Origin: JBOGUF01 sp050696075
GTDB taxonomy: Bacteria; Chloroflexota; Chloroflexia; Thermomicrobiales; UBA6265
DNA length: 21,950 nucleotides
Reading direction: 5' to 3'
Assembly (NCBI GenBank): GCA_050696075.1
Contig: JBOGUF010000032.1
Coordinates: 1 to 21,950, forward strand
This document shows, piece by piece, positions 16,060 to 21,950 of the stretch (its first letter is position 1; every line of letters begins with the position of its first letter). Position numbers and translations under genes: made by a program. Below the pieces are notes generated by a model. It did not search any database and was not told the origin of the DNA. It was given only the letters and a program-made list of their open reading frames with translations.

Positions 16060-16650
16060 AGTCGGCTTGGCGGCGGTGTCCGCATCGGGCAGGTCGCGCC
16101 GGTTGAGTTCATTCATCGCCGCGATGATCCCCGCGCGACGCCAAAGCATGACGCCGTCGGCGACGCGTTCAATCAGGATCGGCAGCGCCCGTTCCTCGTC
16201 TGGAGAAAAGCGCGAGAGCACGTGTCCGCGCCCGGCGCTCCGACCACGCCCGATGCCGATTCGCAGTCGGGGTATCGAGTCGGACCCAAGTTGCTCGATC
16301 ACGGACGTGAGGCCGTTGTGTCCTCCGGCCGATCCCCGGGGGCGCATACGGAGTTGGCCAAACGGCAGGTCCATGTCGTCGAGGACGATAAGCACATTGT
16401 CCAGTGGGAGGTGATACCAGTTGACGATCTCGCGCGCGGCATGGCCACTCAGGTTCATATAGGTTTGCGGGGCGGCCAGAATGAGCTTTTCGCCCTCAAA
16501 GACTCCTTCCATGATCTCTGCCCGAAACCGCGTGCGCGAGCCGGACGCGCCCGTTCGTTTCGCCAACGCGGTGAGAACCATGAATCCGATGTTGTGGCGA
16601 GTTGCGACGTATTCCCGGCCTGGATTGCCGAGACCGATGACGAGGTGCAT
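16054..16650 (-). CDS. pth: Peptidyl-tRNA hydrolase
   Basis: The 198-residue enzyme frees tRNA from peptidyl-tRNAs dropped by ribosomes. Visible are the N-terminal MHLVIGLGNPGREYVATRHNIGF (Asn9, His19 as catalytic base), QTYMNLSGHAAREIVNWY, IVLDDMDLPFGQLRMRP with the catalytic Asp, and GSAGGHNGLTSVIEQLGS. The start is ATG 16650, where the family's N terminus begins; the frame is open upstream to 17325, but that stretch is antisense to tatA. GGAG lies about 11 nt before the ATG. It is divergent from tatA across 145 bp. The C terminus has a short extension (NELNRRDLPDADTAAKPTL) beyond the helical lid. Confidence 0.95.
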   Translation of the reverse strand: MHLVIGLGNPGREYVATRHNIGFMVLTALAKRTGASGSRTRFRAEIMEGVFEGEKLILAAPQTYMNLSGHAAREIVNWYHLPLDNVLIVLDDMDLPFGQLRMRPRGSAGGHNGLTSVIEQLGSDSIPRLRIGIGRGRSAGRGHVLSRFSPDEERALPILIERVADGVMLWRRAGIIAAMNELNRRDLPDADTAAKPTL

Positions 16651-16725
16651 AGCGGCGAATGCTCCAACCGGTCCAGGTCCAGACGCGGCGAATGCGGCCC
16701 GGCAGACAGCCATGGGCCGGTCGAG

Positions 16726-16734
16726 TGCTATACT
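16726..16734 (+). promoter_or_regulatory. Extended -10 promoter for the tatA-tgt operon
   Basis: TGCTATACT (TATACT at 16729-16734) with a TGn extension and no clear -35. The ten bases GTGCTATACT are identical to the yebC promoter at 10809-10818. The leader would be about 55 nt. Confidence 0.5.
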
Positions 16735-16795
16735 TCCCGGTCGATTCTGCCATGACTGGACGCATGTGTGAGTAAAGCATTCGGGGAATAAGCCA

Positions 16796-17461
16796 ATGAA
16801 CTTCTTCGGTATGGGGGCATGGGAGATTGGCGTCATACTTATTGCCGCCCTTATCATCTTTGGTCCCGGCAAGCTCCCCGAGGTTGCCGGGCAGGTCGGG
16901 CGGGCCGTTCGCGACTTTCGCCGGATGACGACTGATCTCACCGCAGAATTCGAGCAGACTGCCGGCGTCAAAGAGCTGCGCGACGAGATTGCCGGAATAC
17001 GATCTGAGCTGACGGGCGCGACCGACGGCGTCAAGCGGGAGATGTCGTCCGCGGCCAAATCGGTCAACAGGTCAGTGTCGTCCGCAAAGACGGCGGCCGG
17101 TGGCAAAAAGACGACGTCGACGTCAGCCAAGTCGACCACGACCGCCGCGAAGACCACGACGACGACTGCCGCGAAGAGTTCAGCCACAGCGTCGAAGTCG
17201 ACCACGAAAAGCGCCGCGGCGAAATCGAAGCCTGTTGCCTCGAAAGCCGATCCGCTGGCTGACGTCTCGTTCCTCGACGATGCGGATTCCTCGCGGGCCG
17301 CGTCCAGCGGCAATGGCCGGGACATCGAGGCCCAGGCCGCATTTGACTCGATAGGCGCGATCGGAGATGCCGCGGCTATGACTGCTGACGGTCAGGAGGA
17401 CGCGCTGGCTCGGGCTCGCCGGCGTCGGCAACAGGCCGGCTACGGCCGCCCTCGCTCCTAG
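16796..17461 (+). CDS. tatA: TatA/TatB-type twin-arginine translocase subunit with long Ala/Thr/Lys tail
   Basis: The 221-residue protein opens with the short periplasmic end and membrane helix of Tat components (MNFFGMGAWEIGVILIAALIIFGPGKLPEVAG, hinge FGPGKLPE), then an amphipathic helix (QVGRAVRDFRRMTTDLTAEFEQ). TatA/B oligomers form the pore for folded proteins with RR signals; the sugar-binding protein at 3502 may be a client. The Glu in GAWEIG and the length lean toward a TatB-like subunit, but the sequence alone cannot settle A versus B. After residue 85 the tail is low-complexity, rich in Lys, Thr, Ser and Ala (about 100-147), then acidic, and ends Arg-rich (ALARARRRRQQAGYG). ATG 16796 follows GGGGAA. 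tgt starts 14 nt after the stop. TatC is not in the window. Confidence 0.88.
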   Translation: MNFFGMGAWEIGVILIAALIIFGPGKLPEVAGQVGRAVRDFRRMTTDLTAEFEQTAGVKELRDEIAGIRSELTGATDGVKREMSSAAKSVNRSVSSAKTAAGGKKTTSTSAKSTTTAAKTTTTTAAKSSATASKSTTKSAAAKSKPVASKADPLADVSFLDDADSSRAASSGNGRDIEAQAAFDSIGAIGDAAAMTADGQEDALARARRRRQQAGYGRPRS

Positions 17462-17475
17462 AATTCGCTCGCTGG

Positions 17476-18645
17476 ATGGATTCGTCGAGTTCCTCGACCC
17501 CGCGATTCGAACTCCTGGCCACGGACTCCTCGACCATGGCACGTCGGGGGCAATTGACGACCCGGCGAGGCATCGTTGAAACACCTGCGTTCATGCCGGT
17601 CGGGACACAGGCAACCGTTAAGACACTGCACCCCGATGAGGTGCGCGCAACCGGCGCCCAGATCGTCCTCGCCAATACCTACCACCTGATGCTTCGGCCC
17701 GGCGTCGAGATTCTCGAGCGTGCCGGCGGTTTGCATCGGTTCACGGGTTGGCCCGGCCCGATCCTGACCGACAGCGGCGGCTTCCAGCTCTTCAGCCTTG
17801 CTCAGCAGACGCGCGTCACCGAGATGGGGGTGACGTTTCAGTCTCACATCGACGGGAGTCGCCACCAGTTGACGCCGGAGCGCGCCGTGCAACTGCAAGT
17901 CGCATTTGGTTCCGACATTGCGATGCCGCTCGACCACTTGATCGGTCTCCCGGCAGAGCGGCGCGCGATCGTTGCGTCAACAGAACGGACGCATCGATGG
18001 TTGGAGCGATGCATCGCCGAACACCGGCGACAGGACGGCGAAGCGCGAGGCACCGTGCTCTTCGGGATCGTGCAAGGCGGCATGGAGACCGATCTGCGGG
18101 AGGAGAGCGCGCGGGTAATCGCGGAGGCAGAGGTCGCTGGGAGCGCTATCGGCGGACTGAGTGTCGGCGAGCCGAAGGACGTGATGGCGGCGATGCTTGA
18201 AGCAACGACGCCTCACTTGCCAATCGACAAGCCGCGGTATTTGATGGGAGTCGGGTCGCCCGAAGACCTGTGGGCAGGCGTCGAACGCGGCGTCGATCTC
18301 TTCGACTGCGTATTGCCAACGCGCCTAGCGCGCAACGCGGCACTCTTTACGCCGGAAGGTCGAGTCAACCTCCGTTCCCGGCGATACCGCGACCACTTCG
18401 AACCGATCGATCCGACATGCGATTGCGATGCCTGCCGCCAATTCACGGCCGCGTACTTGCACCATCTCTTTCGCGCGGGCGAGGTCTTGGCGCTTCGCCT
18501 GGCATCGGTCCACAATCTTCGATTCCTGGCACGACAGATGAAATCGATTCGCGCGGCCATTTCCGACGGATGCTTCGTGGCCGCGCACCGGGCATTTGCT
18601 GATCGCTATCGCGCGGTCGGGGAAGTCGTCGAGGTCAACGCATGA
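17476..18645 (+). CDS. tgt: tRNA-guanine transglycosylase with altered base-pocket loop
   Basis: The 389-residue enzyme swaps guanine at position 34 of Asn/Asp/His/Tyr tRNAs for a queuosine precursor. It has FELLATDSSTMARRGQL, TPAFMPVGTQATVKTL, LTDSGGFQLFSL with Asp99, GIVQGG (Gln200), GGLSVGEP, YLMGVGSPEDL, FDCVLPTRLARN with nucleophile Asp277, and zinc ligands Cys315, Cys317, Cys320 and His346. Bacterial enzymes usually have a FDEC segment after the DI-M element; here it is LDHL (Asp153, Leu155), so the Cys is a Leu. The start at 17476 matches the family N terminus although no strong ribosome site is seen. Its stop is just before acpS (ATGA at 18642). No queA or secretion gene is near. Confidence 0.95.
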   Translation: MDSSSSSTPRFELLATDSSTMARRGQLTTRRGIVETPAFMPVGTQATVKTLHPDEVRATGAQIVLANTYHLMLRPGVEILERAGGLHRFTGWPGPILTDSGGFQLFSLAQQTRVTEMGVTFQSHIDGSRHQLTPERAVQLQVAFGSDIAMPLDHLIGLPAERRAIVASTERTHRWLERCIAEHRRQDGEARGTVLFGIVQGGMETDLREESARVIAEAEVAGSAIGGLSVGEPKDVMAAMLEATTPHLPIDKPRYLMGVGSPEDLWAGVERGVDLFDCVLPTRLARNAALFTPEGRVNLRSRRYRDHFEPIDPTCDCDACRQFTAAYLHHLFRAGEVLALRLASVHNLRFLARQMKSIRAAISDGCFVAAHRAFADRYRAVGEVVEVNA

Positions 18646-18734
18646 GTCAGTCCGTTCGCGATCAGGGCGGTACAATCGGGCGCGAGCCGGCCATGAGGTG
18701 GTCGCGGAGAGCGCTAACAGCTAGGATCGTTGGC

Positions 18735-19208
18735 ATGTACACGCCCGAGTTCGACTCAGAGCGTTCTGGTGAGGTAGCGGTCGGGGTCGACATCATCGAG
18801 ATTGAGCGTATCCAACGCGCGCTGGACGACTTCGGCGAGCGATTTCTGCGCCGCGTCTATACCGAACAAGAGCGCGATCGGTATCGTCATCGAGTCTCCG
18901 AGTTGGCGGCCCGATTCGCCGCCAAAGAGGCGACGTCGAAAGTGCTGGGGACCGGCATCCGCGGTATTCGCTGGCGCGAAATGGAAGTATTGCCCAATCG
19001 CCGGGGAAAACCGGTGTTGGTGTTGCACGGCCGGGCGGCCGAACGAGCGGCGATGCTCGGGCTGACCGACTTCAGCGTGTCGCTGACGCACTCGCGGCGA
19101 GACGCTATGGCCTTCGTGGTTGGACTCAAAGCACGCCCAACAGCAGGGGCAACAGTCCGCGACGCCGAGGATAAAGCTGCGGCACTCGACATAAGGGGGA
19201 AGAGTTGA
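18735..19208 (+). CDS. acpS: Holo-[acyl-carrier-protein] synthase
   Basis: The 157-residue 4'-phosphopantetheinyl transferase moves the phosphopantetheine arm from CoA to acyl carrier protein. It has VGVDIIEIERIQRAL with Mg-binding Asp19, the ELAARFAAKEATSKVLGTGIRG signature with Glu65, and FSVSLTHSRRDAMAFVV, the usual 'SISH---A-A' segment, at the end of the fold. About 25 residues follow that the 120-130-residue family lacks. The ATG at 18735 has AGGA 8-9 nt upstream; an alternative ATG at 18642 overlaps the tgt stop (ATGA) and would add 31 basic residues. Its stop overlaps the TTG of nnrD. The group acpS-nnrD-alr is a well-known bacterial neighbourhood. Confidence 0.92.
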   Translation: MYTPEFDSERSGEVAVGVDIIEIERIQRALDDFGERFLRRVYTEQERDRYRHRVSELAARFAAKEATSKVLGTGIRGIRWREMEVLPNRRGKPVLVLHGRAAERAAMLGLTDFSVSLTHSRRDAMAFVVGLKARPTAGATVRDAEDKAAALDIRGKS

Positions 19209-20230
19209 CGGACCAGCGGATCGGGACGCGACCTCGCTTGGGGCAGGGCGACGCGATGATCGACGAGCAACAGGCGCTACGTCTCCTCCCCCGGCGCGAA
19301 CCGGGCGCACACAAGTGGGGCGTCGGCGGTCTGATCGTGGTCGGCGGTGCGCCCGATTACATCGGGGCGCCGGCGCTCAGCGCGATGGCCGCCGGCCGGG
19401 TTGGCGCGGGAGTTGTCGTCGTTGCCGTGCCGCGAGGGATTGTCTCGGCCGTCGCGGGGATCGTGCCGGAGGCCGCGTTTGTCCCGTTGCCCGATGGTGA
19501 TCCGCGGGCCAGTGGACGCCGCGCCCTTGACTTGATCGAGGAACGGTTGCAGAGGGCAAAGGCGATGGTGCTGGGGCCCGGTCTTGGGGAAGACGACTAT
19601 GCCGATGCGCTAATGGATTCGCTGGTGATCGGCGCTGGCAGTCGCGGAACGAGGTCGCTCGGATTTACGTTCGAGTCGAATGAGAAAGCCGATTCGACAA
19701 CGACAAGCGGCATTTTTGGCCACGGAATCCCCGTTCTTATCGATGCGGATGGTCTGAATTGGCTCGCCAAACGGGGCGAGTGGTGGCACGACGTCCCAGA
19801 ACGTTCGCTCGTGGTGACGCCGCACGTCGGGGAAATGAGCCGGTTGCTTGATTGCACTGCCGCGGAAGTCACGTCTGACCCGATCGGCGCCGCACGAGCG
19901 GCGGCGGTGCGGTGGAAGCAGACGGTCGTCTTGAAGCATGACCACGGCATCGTCACCGACGGTGACCGCGCCTTTGTCGCGCCGGACGCGCCAGTGTCGT
20001 TGGCCTCGGCTGGCACCGGCGACGTCCTTGCCGGCGCTATCGGGGGGTTGCTGGCTCAGGGTCTTCCCCCGCTGGATGCGGCTTCACTAGCGCTTTACGT
20101 CGGCGTGAAGGCGGCACGACGGGTCGAGGCGAGAGTGGGAACGCTCGGATTGGTCGCGAGCGACCTGCCGCTGGCGATGGCGGAGGAGCTGCGGGATCTC
20201 GAGGGAAAGCGGGGTGATCCGCGTGACTGA
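19205..20230 (+). CDS. nnrD: ADP-dependent (S)-NAD(P)H-hydrate dehydratase
   Basis: The 341-residue protein is the ribokinase-like dehydratase that repairs hydrated NAD(P)H. It has KWGVGGLIVVGGAPDYIGAP, the GPGLG motif (124-128), DADGLNWLAKRG, TPHVGEMSRLL and the anion-hole GTGDVLAG (270-277). The partner epimerase domain (NnrE), often fused at the N terminus, is absent. Between about 141 and 173 is a polar stretch (SRGTRSLGFTFES...) that I do not recall from the standard fold and would sit between GPGLG and DADGLN. The start is TTG 19205, overlapping the acpS stop as TTGA, with GGGGGA just upstream; an in-frame ATG at 19256 is a reasonable alternative. The 3' end overlaps the CBS gene by 17 nt. 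Confidence 0.9.
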   Translation: MTDQRIGTRPRLGQGDAMIDEQQALRLLPRREPGAHKWGVGGLIVVGGAPDYIGAPALSAMAAGRVGAGVVVVAVPRGIVSAVAGIVPEAAFVPLPDGDPRASGRRALDLIEERLQRAKAMVLGPGLGEDDYADALMDSLVIGAGSRGTRSLGFTFESNEKADSTTTSGIFGHGIPVLIDADGLNWLAKRGEWWHDVPERSLVVTPHVGEMSRLLDCTAAEVTSDPIGAARAAAVRWKQTVVLKHDHGIVTDGDRAFVAPDAPVSLASAGTGDVLAGAIGGLLAQGLPPLDAASLALYVGVKAARRVEARVGTLGLVASDLPLAMAEELRDLEGKRGDPRD

Positions 20231-20693
20231 GCCAACCGTTGCTGACTTGATGCAGCGTGACGTGCCGATCGCGTCACCGAGCGACTCGGTCGGGACCGTT
20301 GCGCGCATGTTGGCCGAATCGGGTTTGCCCGGCGTGCCGATCGTCGAGGACGGCGCCATCGTCGGCATCGTTACGGAGTCGGACATCATCGCGCGAGAGG
20401 CGGCGGTCGACGTACCTGCATTCGTGCCGTTCCTCGACGCCATCTTCGTCGCCGATGCGGGACGTGACTTCGATGAGGAACTGCGCAAGGTGGTCGCGGT
20501 GACCGCGGGCGAACTGATGACGTCGCCGGTCTACAACATCAAGTCGACCGCAACGCTCGAACAGGTCGCGACGCTAATGATCAACGAGCGCGTCAACCCA
20601 GTTCCGGTCGTCGATGAGGAGTTGCAACTGGTCGGGATCGTCTCCCGGGCCGATCTGGTGCGGGTGATCGCGCGCCTGGAAGCGATCGATTAG
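20214..20693 (+). CDS. CBS-domain pair protein
   Basis: The 159-residue protein consists of two CBS motifs. The first (about 6-60: PTVADLMQRDVPIASPSDSVGTVARMLAESGLPGVPIVEDGAIVGIVTESDII) and second (about 98-158: ELMTSPVYNIKSTATLEQVATLMINERVNPVPVVDEELQLVGIVSRADLVRVI) flank a 35-residue acidic linker. A CBS pair generally binds AMP, ATP or another adenosyl ligand to sense energy state. There is no fused enzyme or transport domain, so it should act on a partner. The GTG at 20214 lies inside the end of nnrD, with GAGGG upstream; GTG 20223 is a possible alternative. It precedes alr by only 2 nt, placing it in a cell-wall and cofactor operon. Function not assigned. Confidence 0.9.
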   Translation: MIRVTEPTVADLMQRDVPIASPSDSVGTVARMLAESGLPGVPIVEDGAIVGIVTESDIIAREAAVDVPAFVPFLDAIFVADAGRDFDEELRKVVAVTAGELMTSPVYNIKSTATLEQVATLMINERVNPVPVVDEELQLVGIVSRADLVRVIARLEAID

Positions 20694-20695
20694 AT

Positions 20696-21916
20696 GTGGC
20701 GCAACCGGTAACTCTGCCGCTCCGCCCGACGCGGGCGATCGTCGATCTCGACGCGTTGGCGGGCAACATAGGGGCGTTTCGCCGCCTGTCGCCCGAGCCA
20801 GTGCGTCTCATGGCCGTAGTTAAAGCAAACGGCTACGGCCACGGCGCCGCTATGATCGCGCGGGCGGCCATCGCGGCGGGCGCCACACACCTCGCCGTGG
20901 CGACGGTGGACGAAGGGATCCAGCTTCGGCAACGTGGCTTGACGAATCCGGTTCTGGTGCTCGGCCCAATCGGCGCAAACGAAACGGCTGTAGCGCTACG
21001 CCGTCAACTAGCGCTGAGCGTTGCCAGCAGCGAAACGATCGACCGGATTGCAATCGAAACGCGCCGCAATCACTACGAGGGCCCGGCTCGCCTGCACCTT
21101 AAGATTGATACCGGCATGCACCGCTTCGGCTGTACACCCGAGGAAGCCCCGGCGCTGGCGCGGCAAATTGCGATCGATGAATGCCTGTACCTGGAAGGAA
21201 TTTTCACCCACTTTGCGTGCGCGGACGAAGGTGACGAACGGCCGACGATCGACCAATCGATTCGGTTTGATGCCTGTCTGACGGCTCTGGCACGAGAGAT
21301 CGACTTGACGACGGTGATTCGGCATGCCGCGAACAGCGCGGCTACGTTGCGATCACGTCGATACGACTATGACATGGTCCGGCTCGGCATCGCCATGTAT
21401 GGCGCGGCGCCGTCGACCGAGGTGCCGTTGGCGCGGGACATGCTCCCTGTGATGTCAATAGTGAGCGAAATCGCGCGGGTAATCGAGCTGGCCGCTGGGG
21501 ATCGCGTCAGCTATGGCGGAACGTTTGTAGCGATGGCGAGCGAACGGGCGGCGCTCATTCCAGTCGGGTACGCCGACGGTTATCGGCGGGCGCTGTCGAA
21601 TCGCGGTTGGATGGGCCTGGCGGGCGCCAGAGCGGCAGTGCGGGGGCGCGTCTGCATGGATCAAACGGTGATTGGACTTCCGGCCGGGAGCAGCGCGTCG
21701 GTCGGGGATGAGGTGGTCATTGCCGGCGATCCGGCCACCGGCGCCCCTGGATGGGAGGTATTGGCCTCGATGACAGACACCATCGCCTATGAGATGCTCA
21801 CTGGAGTGACCGGACGCGTGCCGCGCATCTATATCGAGCAAGGGTCGGTCGTCGCGATCGAGCGCCTTGTCGATGCCGAGTCCGGAATGATGTCGGGAGA
21901 AGACGGAAACCGTTAA
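20696..21916 (+). CDS. alr: Alanine racemase
   Basis: The 406-residue PLP enzyme makes D-alanine for peptidoglycan. It has the PLP lysine in MAVVKANGYGHG (Lys43), LHLKIDTGMHRFG, GIFTHFACAD, RHAANSAA, MVRLGIAMYG, the opposing catalytic Tyr273 in VSYGGTFVA, and IPVGYADGYRRALSN and RVCMDQTVI in the beta-domain. The N-terminal TIM barrel and C-terminal beta-domain are both complete. The start is GTG 20696; the nearby ATG at 20694 reads into a stop within six codons, so the GTG is preferred although the ribosome site is weak. The C terminus has about 15 extra residues (VDAESGMMSGEDGNR). After the stop at 21914-21916 only 34 bases remain and show no clear feature. Confidence 0.95.
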   Translation: MAQPVTLPLRPTRAIVDLDALAGNIGAFRRLSPEPVRLMAVVKANGYGHGAAMIARAAIAAGATHLAVATVDEGIQLRQRGLTNPVLVLGPIGANETAVALRRQLALSVASSETIDRIAIETRRNHYEGPARLHLKIDTGMHRFGCTPEEAPALARQIAIDECLYLEGIFTHFACADEGDERPTIDQSIRFDACLTALAREIDLTTVIRHAANSAATLRSRRYDYDMVRLGIAMYGAAPSTEVPLARDMLPVMSIVSEIARVIELAAGDRVSYGGTFVAMASERAALIPVGYADGYRRALSNRGWMGLAGARAAVRGRVCMDQTVIGLPAGSSASVGDEVVIAGDPATGAPGWEVLASMTDTIAYEMLTGVTGRVPRIYIEQGSVVAIERLVDAESGMMSGEDGNR

Positions 21917-21950
21917 GGCTCTGCAATTGAACACGACAACGTCGACGGCC

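Noticed and set aside
16695..16719. Inverted repeat CGGCCC/GGGCCG upstream of tatA
   Set aside because: Six base pairs with a 13-nt loop and no U-run; too weak for a terminator, and such matches are common in GC-rich DNA.
16651..17325. Upstream extension of pth over the tatA region
   Set aside because: The extra residues mirror the repetitive tatA tail in antisense and have no family likeness; Pth begins at MHLVIGLGNPG.
21930..21950. Possible TTG start of another gene after alr
   Set aside because: Only seven codons are visible before the window ends; nothing can be recognised.

Overview
The window is GC-rich (roughly 60-65% by eye) with densely packed bacterial genes, many 4-base start/stop overlaps, and frequent GTG and TTG starts. 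The gene content suggests a member of the Chloroflexota, possibly Thermomicrobia/Sphaerobacter-like. That placement is an inference from a T-box-controlled thrS in a high-GC genome, a B12-dependent mutase operon and the neighbourhood styles; no rRNA or marker search was possible.

Region 1 (1-4860) is a catabolic cluster. A minus-strand run holds a two-gene split transketolase and, downstream and cut by the window edge, the first 50 codons of an IolB-like 5-deoxy-glucuronate isomerase. Divergent from it, on the plus strand, are a Gfo/Idh/MocA dehydrogenase and a Tat-type sugar-binding protein. The 203-bp divergent space holds two face-to-face promoters sharing almost the same -10 and an operator-like inverted repeat. 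I read this as inositol or rare-sugar use; the exact substrate is not visible.

Region 2 (4890-8524) has a minus-strand PfpI/DJ-1, HAD-IIA phosphatase and metallo-beta-lactamase-fold hydrolase run, and a divergent M20 metallopeptidase. Region 3 (8549-10708) is thrS with a complete T-box riboswitch leader: promoter, Thr specifier ACC, antiterminator and terminator. Region 4 (10813-13678) is the plus-strand yebC-ruvC-tlyA-larB operon with overlapping ends. Region 5 (13666-16054) is a minus-strand 3-hydroxyacyl-CoA dehydrogenase, B12-binding mutase subunit and MeaB chaperone operon, transcribed toward larB. Region 6 (16054-21916) has pth on the minus strand and divergent tatA-tgt-acpS-nnrD-CBS-alr on the plus strand.

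Most genes are housekeeping: tRNA charging, tRNA modification, Holliday junction resolution, acyl carrier protein activation, NAD(P)H repair and peptidoglycan D-alanine supply. No mobile element, CRISPR array, rRNA or tRNA gene was seen. The most interesting points are the T-box, the altered base-pocket loop of the tRNA-guanine transglycosylase, the shared-promoter sugar locus, the B12 operon lacking its large subunit, and an isolated larB.
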